Assembly: GCA_965230755.1 (NCBI GenBank)
Contig: CBDDLT010000015.1
Span: 186,001 to 250,000, forward strand
Direction: 5' to 3'
Length of the DNA stretch: 64,000 bases
Source of the DNA: DATFJT01 sp965230755
GTDB taxonomy: Bacteria; Bacteroidota; Bacteroidia; Chitinophagales; Saprospiraceae
Shown here: positions 1-9,269 of the stretch, piece by piece
Numbering within the stretch: position 1 is the first letter of the stretch
How the letters are laid out: each line of letters opens with the position of its first letter
Notes under the pieces: model-generated
The model's input: only the letters and a program-made list of their open reading frames with translations
Told to the model about the DNA's origin: nothing
Databases searched by the model: none
Translations under genes and position numbers: made by a program

Positions 1-172
1 CCGGCGTAACTTTTTCCGCAGCACAAACGAAATCACCTTCGTTTTCTCTGTTCTCATCATCCACTACAATGATCACTTCTCCTCTTGCTATTGCCTTAAT
101 GGCGTCATCGATCGAATTAAGCCGTATTTCTTTTACTTCTTCCAATACCATACTTTTTATTAATTTCTCCAT
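1..172 (-). CDS. ribB: 3,4-dihydroxy-2-butanone-4-phosphate synthase (RibB domain), N-terminal part, cut by window edge
   Basis: Reading the minus strand from the ATG at 172 gives 57 open codons running off the left edge. The translation contains VVDDENRENEGDF, the signature of RibB, which makes dihydroxybutanone phosphate from ribulose-5-phosphate for riboflavin synthesis; the acidic residues there bind the metal and substrate. A second in-frame ATG at 151 is an alternative start. The gene lies 14 bases after the glycosyltransferase at 187, on the same strand, so it may be read from the same transcript. Whether it is RibB alone or a RibBA fusion cannot be seen. Family call is firm. Confidence 0.9.
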   Translation of the reverse strand, partial: MEKLIKSMVLEEVKEIRLNSIDDAIKAIARGEVIIVVDDENRENEGDFVCAAEKVTP

Positions 173-186
173 AGCCTACAACAGAT

Positions 187-1359
187 TTATTTTCGAATGG
201 TTGGTTGCCATGCATTAGTTTTCACTCCTTTAAGGAAAACGAAAAATCCCATTAAAAGGGCCACATTCATCATTAAAAAATACCTCAGTGCTCTGATAGG
301 TCTAAAGTATATCTTTTTCGACTGAAAAATATAATCCAAAACGATTAAAGCGAATACTACAATGGATATATAGAATAAAATTCGAAAAATACCTCCTTTA
401 AGTGCTAGGGCCAGGAGAGTTAAACCGAGACCTATAAGAATAAAGGGTCCAACCCACCTCAATATTTTATGCGAAAAAAAGACAAAGCCCTGGGGCCAAA
501 ATCGTTGTATAAATGACCATAAATAATGACTAAGATTCTGAAAATTACCCGCCGAAATTCGCTTTTTTCTTTTGAACTCTTGAGAAAGTGTTCCCGGAAT
601 ATCCTCTAAAACTCTCGCTTTCAAATTGAGCAATGCTTGGGAATTATTTTTGAGTACATGCAAGCTGATAAAGAAATCCTCCATCAGAAAATTGGCCGGA
701 ATCTGCGGGATCAGCTTTTTTCGGATTGCATAGCACGCTCCAAAAGCGCCCATCGATGCTCCCCAAAGTTTGCCTTCTGCATTTTTGAGCCGATTTTCCC
801 TTCCGATATAATACTCTTCTTCGGCTCCAATATCGTCCGTGCTGACATCGTAATTGATCACATTTGCGCCGACTTGTCCTACCTTGGAATTCTTAAAATC
901 TTTAATCATCTCATAGATACAATCCTCGGTAAAAATCACATTGGCATCGGTCAGAATGACAAACTCAATGTCGTCTTCCACCGAATTCATCAAGGAATTA
1001 ATAACATTCGCTTTTCCTCTGCGCTCCTGATAAATCGAATAAAAAAAATTATCCTGCTGTTTTCCAAATTCCTCCAGGATCGAATTGGTGCTGTCCGTAG
1101 AATTGTCGGATCCTACATAAAAGTAAATGAGTTCTTTGGGATATTTGGTATGATAAACCGAGGAGAGCTTCTTTTCCAGAATTTTTTCTTCATTAAAAGC
1201 GCTCATCAAAATAGCCACCTTAGGCAGTTCATCTCTTTGAAATATTATGGGATTATCGGAAACTCGCTGGGCCAATTTTGTTGCCAACCAGGGATACAGA
1301 AGGTAGGTATAGATAAGTAAAAATAAAAGGAAGAAGAACAAATATTCTAGTGAGAACAT
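187..1359 (-). CDS. Membrane glycosyltransferase, family 2
   Basis: A 390-residue membrane-anchored GT-A fold glycosyltransferase. An N-terminal membrane helix (about residues 4-26) precedes the catalytic domain, which has VAILMSAFNEE (48-58), the nucleotide/metal motif TDAN (137-140), the acceptor-side MEDFF (226-230) and a basic RKKR stretch (264-267) where processive family 2 enzymes have QxxRW. Three hydrophobic segments follow (about 302-377). It probably adds sugars to a lipid-linked or exported glycan; the sugar cannot be told. Its start overlaps the end of the upstream family 4 glycosyltransferase by 13 bases, so the two are translationally coupled and probably act in the same glycan pathway. 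Confidence 0.88.
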   Translation of the reverse strand: MFSLEYLFFFLLFLLIYTYLLYPWLATKLAQRVSDNPIIFQRDELPKVAILMSAFNEEKILEKKLSSVYHTKYPKELIYFYVGSDNSTDSTNSILEEFGKQQDNFFYSIYQERRGKANVINSLMNSVEDDIEFVILTDANVIFTEDCIYEMIKDFKNSKVGQVGANVINYDVSTDDIGAEEEYYIGRENRLKNAEGKLWGASMGAFGACYAIRKKLIPQIPANFLMEDFFISLHVLKNNSQALLNLKARVLEDIPGTLSQEFKRKKRISAGNFQNLSHYLWSFIQRFWPQGFVFFSHKILRWVGPFILIGLGLTLLALALKGGIFRILFYISIVVFALIVLDYIFQSKKIYFRPIRALRYFLMMNVALLMGFFVFLKGVKTNAWQPTIRK

Positions 1360-2543
1360 TCCAATAGATTCTTTTGATAGAAATTCTTCAATTTTTCCGA
1401 CAACTTGTAATTATCGAATTCATGTCGAATCATCATTTCCGCCTTCGACCCCATTTCAGTTAAATACTCTGTATTCTTAAAACTCCATAAGATTTGTTCT
1501 GCCATTTCTTTTGCCGAATCAGCAATGATCAAATGCTCTCCGTCGACGTACGGAATTCCTTCCACTCCAACTGTAGTCGAAATCACGGGAAGTCCTAAAG
1601 ACATAGCTTCGATGGCCTTAATTCTCATACCGCTACCGGATAAAAGTGGAATGACGACGAGCTGTTTGTCACTCAAAAATCGCGAAGCACATTCTACCTC
1701 ACCTACTACATTAAATCCCTTTGTTTTACCATGGCTAAAACACTCCGGCATGTTCCTTCCTGCCAGATAAAACTCAGCATTCGGCTCCTTCTTTTTAACC
1801 TTCGGCCACACTTTATCTCTAAACCATCGCATCCCTTCTATATTCGGCTCCCAATCCATGCTGCCCAGAAAAGCAACTGAATACGGCTTAGGTTCCCAGT
1901 TCATAGGGACAAACTCTCCGTTAACCCCCATTGGAAGGGTAAAAAAGCTTTTTCTAAGGCCCTCTTTTTTAAATATTTTCTCGTCTTCTATCGAAATCGG
2001 TATGATGGCGTCCGCTTTACTCAAACCGCTCTTCTCGAAGTACTTCATCTTTTTCGCGAAAATTCGATAAATCCAGGATTTAAATCCATCGTCTCCATCG
2101 CTCAGTCTTTCCCAAATTTGAAATTCGACATTATGTGTTCTTACCACTACCGGTGCTTCCGTCAAACTCTTTATTAACGGAATATACCCAACCAAATACG
2201 ATCCTTCTAGCTGAATAAGATCAAAATCAAATCTTCCAATCAAAGATCTGATTTCATCCTCCATTGCTTTAGAATGAAAACGACTAAAGTTCGGAGATTT
2301 CCCCTTGATCAAATCCAAGGCTATCTTAAAATAATTGATTCTATTATTCAGATCGACCGTATAAATAGGATAAGGCGCTTTCTTATATTCCTTCTCCTCG
2401 ACGTAATGTTTAGTAGTATTAAAACTGAGGACGACAATATCACAACCCTCGTTCATAAGACCAGTGGTCAGAGAATGAATCGCCTTTGTCTCTCCGTCGC
2501 GTGCGGGAAACGGATTTTTTTTACAGATTTGAAGTATCTTCAT
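1347..2543 (-). CDS. Glycosyltransferase, family 4
   Basis: A 398-residue cytoplasmic GT-B fold glycosyltransferase. The N-terminal acceptor domain has THNVE (136-140). The C-terminal nucleotide-sugar domain begins near VAFLGSMDW (223-231) and holds the retaining-enzyme signature with E312 inside GMRIKAIEAMSLGLPVIST (305-323). No membrane segments. It is the first gene of a minus-strand pair with the overlapping family 2 enzyme; together they look like a small surface-polysaccharide or glycolipid unit without visible export genes in the window. A TAnnTTTG element lies 36 bases upstream of the ATG. Sugar donor and acceptor are unknown. Confidence 0.88.
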   Translation of the reverse strand: MKILQICKKNPFPARDGETKAIHSLTTGLMNEGCDIVVLSFNTTKHYVEEKEYKKAPYPIYTVDLNNRINYFKIALDLIKGKSPNFSRFHSKAMEDEIRSLIGRFDFDLIQLEGSYLVGYIPLIKSLTEAPVVVRTHNVEFQIWERLSDGDDGFKSWIYRIFAKKMKYFEKSGLSKADAIIPISIEDEKIFKKEGLRKSFFTLPMGVNGEFVPMNWEPKPYSVAFLGSMDWEPNIEGMRWFRDKVWPKVKKKEPNAEFYLAGRNMPECFSHGKTKGFNVVGEVECASRFLSDKQLVVIPLLSGSGMRIKAIEAMSLGLPVISTTVGVEGIPYVDGEHLIIADSAKEMAEQILWSFKNTEYLTEMGSKAEMMIRHEFDNYKLSEKLKNFYQKNLLECSH

Positions 2544-2579
2544 TACTTTTACGGTTCAACAAGCCGCTACCTCTTAAAT

Positions 2580-2587
2580 CAAAAGTA
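2580..2587 (-). promoter_or_regulatory. Putative Bacteroidota -7 element for the glycosyltransferase pair
   Basis: The minus strand reads TACTTTTG, matching the Bacteroidota TAnnTTTG -7 consensus, upstream of the family 4 glycosyltransferase start at 2543. No clear -33 TTTG is seen at the usual spacing, so this is a moderate call. Confidence 0.4.
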
Positions 2588-2686
2588 AATTAATTCTAAC
2601 TAATAATTAAATCTTATCTCAATAATAACGGAATTTAAAATTATTTCAAATTACTGATCCAAACATCCCTTAAAAAAAGAAAAAAC

Positions 2687-3355
2687 ATGATTGTCGTCGA
2701 AAACATTGAGAAATCTTACGGATCGGTAGAAGTGCTGAAAAAAATAAATTTTCAGGTGAAGAAAGGAGAATTCGTCGGAATTGTTGGGAGAAGTGGAGCG
2801 GGCAAGAGTACTTTGATGCATATCATTGGATCCCTGGAAATACCCGATAATGGAAGGGTCTTAATCGATGGACAAGATATTTTTCTATTGCCTAAAAAGC
2901 AGCTATCAGTATTCAGGAACAAGGAAATAGGTTTTGTATTTCAGTTTCATCATTTGCTGCCGGAATTTACGGCCATTGAGAATGTGATGATTCCTGGTTT
3001 AATAGCAAGACCCAATGATAAAGAAGCTGTCGAAAATGATGCTCGGGAGCTTATGACCTATTTGCAGATAGATCACAGAATGAGTCATAAACCTTCTCAA
3101 CTATCCGGAGGAGAACAACAGAGAATCGCGGTGGCTCGAGCAATGATCAATAAACCATCCATATTGCTTGCCGATGAACCGACGGGTAATTTGGATGACA
3201 CGCTAGGAAAAGAACTCCACAGTTTACTATTAAATATGAGAGATGATTACAATCAGACCATATTGATTGTGACACACGATCAAGAATTAGCAAAAAACTG
3301 TGACAGAACGATAAGATTAGTGAATGGTAAAATTGAAATAGAATATGTCGACTAA
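2687..3355 (+). CDS. lolD: LolD-type ABC transporter ATP-binding protein
   Basis: A 222-residue ATPase of the LolD/MacB class, which powers lipoprotein release or related envelope export. All ATPase motifs are intact: Walker A GRSGAGKST (34-42), Q-loop Q86, signature LSGGEQQR (139-146), Walker B ILLADEP with catalytic E164, D-loop NLD, and switch H197. No permease gene is adjacent; the next gene, overlapping by 11 bases, is a DUF389 membrane protein. In Bacteroidota LolD is often encoded apart from LolCE, so a partner elsewhere is expected. Starts at the first ATG after a divergent intergenic region. Confidence 0.85.
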   Translation: MIVVENIEKSYGSVEVLKKINFQVKKGEFVGIVGRSGAGKSTLMHIIGSLEIPDNGRVLIDGQDIFLLPKKQLSVFRNKEIGFVFQFHHLLPEFTAIENVMIPGLIARPNDKEAVENDARELMTYLQIDHRMSHKPSQLSGGEQQRIAVARAMINKPSILLADEPTGNLDDTLGKELHSLLLNMRDDYNQTILIVTHDQELAKNCDRTIRLVNGKIEIEYVD

Positions 3356-4736
3356 TCCGGAATCTACAGACCAAAGTAAAGACACATTCTTTTTACATCG
3401 TCTTCAGGAATACTTCAAGATAGATGACTCATCTGATGTATATGGGACAATCACGGAAATAAAGAAAAATATCGAAATCAAGGAGGCCAATGCATGGTTG
3501 TTAATATGCTCCATCATGGTCGCCTCATTGGGATTGGACTTGAATTCACCGGCGGTTATTATCGGTGCCATGCTAATTTCTCCCCTCATGTCCCCAATCT
3601 TGGGTGTAGGTTTGTCAGTGGCTATCAATGATAGAAAAACACTGAATCTGGCCATGACCAATTTTGGTTTGTCCATCATCATATCACTGATCACTAGTTG
3701 TTTGTATTTTCTCATCACTCCTATCGGGGACATGACCCCTGAAATAATCAGTAGAACTAAACCCACTACTTTGGATGTCCTTGTTGCATTTTTTGGTGGA
3801 ATTGCCGGTATAATATCGACATCGAGAAAAGACGTTTCCAATGCCATACCAGGAGTAGCTATAGCCACTGCCTTGATGCCACCTTTGTGTGTAAGTGGAT
3901 TTGGGATTGCAAAGGGATATCCCACTATCGCATTGAATTCTTTCTATCTGTTCTTTTTGAACGCCGTTTTCGTTGCTCTGGCCACATATATCATCGTGAA
4001 ACTCTTAAAGTTTCCCATGAAGGAGCATGCGTCTCCTGAACAGAGAAAGAGAGCCCTGAGGATCATCAGCCTGATTGTTTTCTTGGTGGCTATTCCAAGT
4101 GCTATGATTTTGCGCAATCTTTACCAGGAGAACCAGGAAAAAGTGGCGATTGATTCCTTCGCCCAGGAGTTCTTTTATAATAATCCGAAAGCGCTCGAAT
4201 GGAAGGTTATCAATGCGGAAGAAAACAAGGAAATTTTCGTGCAATTGGTGGGTAAACAACTTAATACTTCAGAGTTGGATTCTATAAAACGAGAAATGGT
4301 CAAGTACAATCTCGATGACTACGAGCTTAATCTCAGATATATCCAGGACATTAGTCTGGATCAGTTAAATCAGCTCGAAGCGGAAGTAGAAGATTTTAAG
4401 GAAATTGCAGGAGAGCTAAGTGTCATGAAGCAAATCAATGTTATTCAGGGAAGTACCATTGATAGTTTGAAAACCGAGGTTGCTAATAACACCCTGGATA
4501 ATCAACCGAATCAAAAAGCCATTCAGTTGATCAAAATTGCCTTTGAAAATATAGAGGACATTCAGCTGATTGATCTGCTCAAAGAAGTGAAAAAAGATAG
4601 TTTTATTGAGGAACGAGCTTTTAGAGTGGATTGGAAATCAGGAGTATCGAGGTCGACAAAGAAAAAAGACCTGGAAAGATTATCCAGATATCTGGAGATT
4701 CAGCCCGAATTTGAAGAATGCACTATTATCGAATAA
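3345..4736 (+). CDS. DUF389 family membrane protein with soluble C-terminal extension
   Basis: A 463-residue protein. The DUF389 core (about 45-270) has several membrane helices and the family stretch GAMLISPLMSPI (74-85). The family's role is unknown. The remaining C-terminal part (about 285-463) is soluble and charged, with a segment (about 340-400) rich in heptad-like E/L/K pattern, so it may be a coiled-coil or ligand-binding extension. It starts inside the end of the LolD-type gene (11-base overlap), implying translational coupling. It ends four bases before the convergent TonB receptor with no obvious hairpin between them. Confidence 0.85.
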   Translation: MSTNPESTDQSKDTFFLHRLQEYFKIDDSSDVYGTITEIKKNIEIKEANAWLLICSIMVASLGLDLNSPAVIIGAMLISPLMSPILGVGLSVAINDRKTLNLAMTNFGLSIIISLITSCLYFLITPIGDMTPEIISRTKPTTLDVLVAFFGGIAGIISTSRKDVSNAIPGVAIATALMPPLCVSGFGIAKGYPTIALNSFYLFFLNAVFVALATYIIVKLLKFPMKEHASPEQRKRALRIISLIVFLVAIPSAMILRNLYQENQEKVAIDSFAQEFFYNNPKALEWKVINAEENKEIFVQLVGKQLNTSELDSIKREMVKYNLDDYELNLRYIQDISLDQLNQLEAEVEDFKEIAGELSVMKQINVIQGSTIDSLKTEVANNTLDNQPNQKAIQLIKIAFENIEDIQLIDLLKEVKKDSFIEERAFRVDWKSGVSRSTKKKDLERLSRYLEIQPEFEECTIIE

Positions 4737-4740
4737 GCCT

Positions 4741-7473
4741 CTATTCTTCTTTAGAAAAGGATAATTTATAGCTGATCGAAGGAAGAATAGGTAGACCATC
4801 AATATTCTTAATCCCGCTTTCTTGGGGAAAAAACTCGTCTTCCTCGAAGTAACTAAAAATAGTATTCTTCCTATTGAATACATTCTGGACCCCTAGCTGA
4901 AGTTCATGTTTAAAGGCTTTATATTCTTTTCTCCATATAATGCCTAAGTCCAAGCGATATACATCAGGCTGTTGGTAGCCATTGATATCGGATATTCTAT
5001 CTTCCGGAGGCGGCCAAAAATTTTCCAGAGGAGTAAACGGAATAATATCGCTGTATAGGGTTTGATTCAATCCATTGAAAAAACTCCAATTCCCGTAGAT
5101 CCAGAAATTATCAGCCATCTTTTTATAGATATTCGCAGATATTTTGAAGCGCTGATCAAAGGCATAAGGAAACTCACCATTGTCATTGAATTCCTCAAAC
5201 TTTCGGTCAGCTTTGGAAAACGAAAGCCCTATAGAAGCCCTCAAGCCATCATCTTCATATATTGACTCCAACTCTAGCCCTCTGGAATTGCTCTCTCCCG
5301 AGCTTACCTCAGCCTCCCAAAAATTAGAATTAAAAATAAACAGGGATGGTATTGCGCTGAATTCCTTGAATCGCAATAAATTATCCATTTGCTTGACATA
5401 GCCATCCAAATTAAAGCTGATGTTATCGCTAAGCCTGTATTGAATCCCCATATTAACTTGAAAGGATTCTTCCGGTTCAATATTTTCTATTGAAGGCAGC
5501 CATAAATCGTTAGGGAAACCAATATTCGACGTGGACAATAAATGAATGGGTTGTTCCATCCGGTCAAAAGACAAAGTCCATGATAAGTTCTCCAACAAAG
5601 TCCAATGCAACAAAACATTGGCCTGAATAATATCAAAATTCGAACTGATGTCGTAGATGATGTTTTCAGACATGAACTTAGAATAACGGGCTCCTAAAAG
5701 AATAAAAAAGTCCTTTCTTATATTCCACTTATCTCGAAAGTAAACATGGAACTCATCGCTCGAATAGCTATTTTCTAAATTATCATCAAAGTTGTACTGA
5801 TCCGAATCATGAATTCCTCCGGACAACATTGAATTCAAGGAGTCCCGCCCTACCCCGGGCTTGTAGTTGACCCTGTGAAGCCCAGTACCAAAGGAAAGTT
5901 GATGTTTGTCATTGGGAAAAAACTCGAAGTCTAGATCAAGGCCCAATTCATTTATTCCAGAAAAAAACTGGACAAGATTCGACTCAGAATATTCCTCAAA
6001 ACCGAATTCGTTGTGATAATACTTGTCCCGATATACACTTTGATATTTAAAACTGGAATAACTCAATCTGAGATTCGAAAATAAGCGCTTGCCGTAGAGG
6101 TGATTCCATTTTAACACGGCCAACTGATTTTGCCAATCGATGTCGTTTCTTGAGGTATCGGATATCTCGATAAATTCATCAATGTAGTAATCATCCGTTT
6201 TATCCATAAATATATCCTTGCCCGTGTACGCGCTTAGGCTGAGCCTATCATTCAAGCCTATTTTGTATTGCAGTTTGGTATTGATATCGTAGAAATAATG
6301 ATTGGAATACCCCTCTTCGAAATCTTCTTGCTTCTCTTTTTCAGTCCTATCCTTGATCAAAAAGTCGAGATGTGTTCTTCGTGCATAAACGGACAAACTC
6401 AATTTGTCTTCAACCAATGGTCCATCCACGCCAACATGAGAGGCCAATGTGCTGAACGAGACATGAGAATTCCAGTTTTCATAATCTCCCTCTTTAGCAT
6501 TCAATTCCAAAACAGAAGCCAGGTTTCCACCATGTTTGGGATGAAAGCCATACTTGTAAAAATTGGCGTGTTTTAACTGATTGATATCAAAAATGGAGAA
6601 TAAACCTAAACTGTGAAAAGGAGTATACACCTTCACTCCATCGAAAAGAAACAGATTATGACTAACATCACTTCCCCTCACATGCACACCACCCAATCCG
6701 TCAGGACCGGTAGCAATTCCGGGTTTGGTGAATAAATACTGGAAAACATCCGGTTCTCCCCCAGTGGCATATAGGGTCTTGACCTTATTCGTCATCAGAT
6801 CCTTTTTCCCCAAAGCCTGTTCGATATTCTTGGTTTGCTGGTCTTTGGCGACAACAATAACATCAAAAGTGGTATTGGTTTCCATTTTTATCTCAAGAGG
6901 ATGGCTGGTATTATTTCCTAGAAATATGGTGTCGGGATGATATCCCACATAGGAGCTTACAATAAAATTATTTTCATAGGGAAGCTCAAAGTAAAAATAC
7001 CCGGCCTCATTGCTAATAGTGCCTTTACCGCTGATTGGATCAAAAATGGTTGCATTGATAAGGACTTCACTTGATTTTTTGTCTTTGACGAATCCGTACA
7101 ATCGACGTATTTTTTCTAGAAATATAGTTTTTCGCTTTATCGAAATATCTACATCCGTCCCTATTAAGACTTTCTCCAAAACACTTGAAATCGGCTGATC
7201 TTTTACCTGTATGGTGATTATTTTCGAATCAAAATAGGAGTTATTAAAAACGATGTCATATCCATTGCTACTGGCAATTTCAATCAAAATATCTTCTATC
7301 TTTTCATTCTGAAAATCGACGGAAACTCGCTTTTCCTGCGCTAGCAATTCATTCATGGGTATGAACCAGAGCAAGCACACTCCAAGCACTGCGATTTTAT
7401 AGTTAATCGCAACTCCCATCCCGAATTTGATATGTTGTGCTATCCTCTTCTTGTACCTTGCCATTAACTGCAT
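4741..7473 (-). CDS. TonB-dependent outer-membrane receptor with STN domain (FecA-like transducer)
   Basis: A 910-residue receptor: long basic n-region and signal peptide ending near LLAQ (about residue 45), STN signalling domain (about 50-110), a carboxypeptidase-regulatory-like domain (about 117-195), a TonB plug (about 225-345, containing GGVHVRGSD) and an outer-membrane beta-barrel to the C-terminus. The STN domain marks a receptor that signals through an inner-membrane anti-sigma factor, and that FecR-like partner is directly upstream. The listed start overlaps the FecR end by 71 bases; an ATG at 7419 would cut this to 17 and still leave a signal peptide. Ligand unknown; no siderophore or glycan genes are adjacent. 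Confidence 0.87.
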   Translation of the reverse strand: MQLMARYKKRIAQHIKFGMGVAINYKIAVLGVCLLWFIPMNELLAQEKRVSVDFQNEKIEDILIEIASSNGYDIVFNNSYFDSKIITIQVKDQPISSVLEKVLIGTDVDISIKRKTIFLEKIRRLYGFVKDKKSSEVLINATIFDPISGKGTISNEAGYFYFELPYENNFIVSSYVGYHPDTIFLGNNTSHPLEIKMETNTTFDVIVVAKDQQTKNIEQALGKKDLMTNKVKTLYATGGEPDVFQYLFTKPGIATGPDGLGGVHVRGSDVSHNLFLFDGVKVYTPFHSLGLFSIFDINQLKHANFYKYGFHPKHGGNLASVLELNAKEGDYENWNSHVSFSTLASHVGVDGPLVEDKLSLSVYARRTHLDFLIKDRTEKEKQEDFEEGYSNHYFYDINTKLQYKIGLNDRLSLSAYTGKDIFMDKTDDYYIDEFIEISDTSRNDIDWQNQLAVLKWNHLYGKRLFSNLRLSYSSFKYQSVYRDKYYHNEFGFEEYSESNLVQFFSGINELGLDLDFEFFPNDKHQLSFGTGLHRVNYKPGVGRDSLNSMLSGGIHDSDQYNFDDNLENSYSSDEFHVYFRDKWNIRKDFFILLGARYSKFMSENIIYDISSNFDIIQANVLLHWTLLENLSWTLSFDRMEQPIHLLSTSNIGFPNDLWLPSIENIEPEESFQVNMGIQYRLSDNISFNLDGYVKQMDNLLRFKEFSAIPSLFIFNSNFWEAEVSSGESNSRGLELESIYEDDGLRASIGLSFSKADRKFEEFNDNGEFPYAFDQRFKISANIYKKMADNFWIYGNWSFFNGLNQTLYSDIIPFTPLENFWPPPEDRISDINGYQQPDVYRLDLGIIWRKEYKAFKHELQLGVQNVFNRKNTIFSYFEEDEFFPQESGIKNIDGLPILPSISYKLSFSKEE

Positions 7474-8422
7474 CGGCCACTCTTTTTAATATCGTTTGAA
7501 AGTCATTCGAATTGACCACTACTGAAATTCCGCATTGCCGTAATGCTGTAGTTTCAACTTCAATATTGACTGCAAACAAATCCTCTAGTTGATTGACAAT
7601 GGATTCTAGAGGTTCATTCTTATACACGTAGGACCCTGTTTTCCAAGCCAATTCATTTTGATTCAGGACGTCTTGTTTGGACAACTCTCCATCGGACTTT
7701 TTATAGCTTGCTTTTTCACTCTTCTCTAGCTCTACCGATTGATTCCCAGCATTTACTTTTACTTTTCCGGAAACTACGTTTACAGTAAGTTCATAATCTG
7801 GATGATCTGAAGACACTTGATTTTCTTTAACGCCAAAGGAGGTTCCCAACACCATTACCTCAACATCATCAACAGAAACCGTAAATGTCTTACTCTCGTC
7901 TCTTGCCACCTGAAAATAAGCCTCACCTCGAAGTTTTACTTCTCGTTTTTCTTTATTGAATTTAGAATCCAGTTCTAAACTACTGTTCTTATTGAGCCAT
8001 ACTTTAGAACCATCTTTAAGATCAATTACTTTAATTACATCTGTTGCAACGTACGTACTGCTTGATTCCGAAGCTAAATTCTGAATTAGGAAAATACCAG
8101 CAACAATGAGAGGGATGGCAATGCTCGCAGCAACTAGTAGACGACGTCTCCATGATACATCCGGAGGCTTTCCTTTTCCAATTCTCAGATTTGACTGATG
8201 TAATTTCGACTTCAATTCTTTCAAATCCCTTTCTACATCAATGGCATTTTCATCCAAAGCAGGGGCTTTTTGACTGAGCATCCAGCTCAAATGAATATCG
8301 TCTCTCAAGGTTTTGTTTTCAGGATTCTGTCGAAGAAAGTTGTCCAATTCTCCTCGTTCAGAATCTGAAAGTTCATCCTTCAGCTCTTTATAAATGAGTA
8401 ATATGTAATAGTCCTTATCCAT
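7403..8422 (-). CDS. FecR family anti-sigma factor
   Basis: A 339-residue single-pass inner-membrane protein: cytoplasmic sigma-binding N-terminus (1-90), a basic WRRR before one membrane helix (about 93-113), a periplasmic FecR domain (about 120-230, with GSKVWLNKNSSLEL and GEAYFQV) and a C-terminal STN-like domain of the DUF4974 type (about 265-339). It should hold the adjacent ECF sigma factor and release or activate it when the downstream TonB receptor binds its ligand. Order sigma-FecR-receptor on one strand is the classic Bacteroidota cell-surface signalling cassette. Confidence 0.9.
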   Translation of the reverse strand: MDKDYYILLIYKELKDELSDSERGELDNFLRQNPENKTLRDDIHLSWMLSQKAPALDENAIDVERDLKELKSKLHQSNLRIGKGKPPDVSWRRRLLVAASIAIPLIVAGIFLIQNLASESSSTYVATDVIKVIDLKDGSKVWLNKNSSLELDSKFNKEKREVKLRGEAYFQVARDESKTFTVSVDDVEVMVLGTSFGVKENQVSSDHPDYELTVNVVSGKVKVNAGNQSVELEKSEKASYKKSDGELSKQDVLNQNELAWKTGSYVYKNEPLESIVNQLEDLFAVNIEVETTALRQCGISVVVNSNDFQTILKRVADAVNGKVQEEDSTTYQIRDGSCD

Positions 8423-8472
8423 AAATATGTCTGTTTGCTCTACTCACTAGTAGCATTTAAGTGCTTTTACCC

Positions 8473-9042
8473 CTATGTGAATAGAAGGATTAAAATCACA
8501 ATACCCAGCAAACCTTGTTCTTTTAGTTGGCTTCGAAATATCTTTAAAGCCTTAGTCATCTGATTTTCAATGGTCTTAACCGATATATCCAATCTCTGTG
8601 CAATCTCCTTGTGGGATAACTGCTCAAATCTACTCAATTCAAAAATTTCTCTGCATCGCTCTGGCAGCAGATCAACGATCTTCCGAACGACCTGATTAAG
8701 CTCATTAAAATTAATCTCTTCTTCAACATAGTTTTTCGAAGACCCATCTGAGTTCACCTCATCTGTATCAAAAGAAATTCTTTTGCCTTTTCTCATATTG
8801 GCCAAACAACCATTGATTGCTGCCCTTCTCAAAAAAGCCTTTGTATTTACTATCTCCAAACCACTTCTTCGTTTCCATAAATCGTGAAAAACATCCTGTA
8901 CGATATCCTTGGCCTTGTGATCGTCTTTAATGTATTGGTATGCGACGACGACAAGATACTTGTAGTATCTACGGAATAAACTGTCGAACGCATCTTCGTC
9001 GTTTTCTTTAATTCTTCGAATTAACTGAATATCGTTTTCCAC
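8473..9042 (-). CDS. ECF RNA polymerase sigma factor
   Basis: An ECF sigma-70 factor of the Bacteroidota FecI-like group. Region 2 is seen in the DIVQDVFHDLWKRR stretch and region 4 in LPERCREIFELSRFE followed by a helix-turn-helix (SHKEIAQRLDISVKTIENQM). I start it at the GTG at 9042 (VENDIQL) because the reading frame's first ATG at 9108 would add 22 hydrophobic residues unlike the family; the longer form is possible. The last residues (LLGIVILILL) are oddly hydrophobic. It is followed by its FecR anti-sigma and should drive its own cassette; the divergent M43 protease gene may be a further target, which is inference. Confidence 0.88.
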   Translation of the reverse strand: MENDIQLIRRIKENDEDAFDSLFRRYYKYLVVVAYQYIKDDHKAKDIVQDVFHDLWKRRSGLEIVNTKAFLRRAAINGCLANMRKGKRISFDTDEVNSDGSSKNYVEEEINFNELNQVVRKIVDLLPERCREIFELSRFEQLSHKEIAQRLDISVKTIENQMTKALKIFRSQLKEQGLLGIVILILLFT

Positions 9043-9269
9043 TCTGTAATGAGAAGTAAAATTAAAGCCGAACTCAAAATATAGTAAAAAAAGATGAGAG
9101 TGACACAATGCTACATTACTCTCAAATAGTCAATGTTTTATATATCAAAAAAGATACAATAATTAATTTTTTTAAAATTTTTTTGATCTGAGATAGGGGG
9201 AAAATCAATCCTGCGATACCAGTAGATGTATGCATACAAATTAATCAATCATTTAAAGAAAAATGGATC

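Noticed and set aside
637..1320. Long plus-strand open frame inside the family 2 glycosyltransferase
   Set aside because: It is the antisense shadow of a strongly supported gene; its protein has no recognisable motif.
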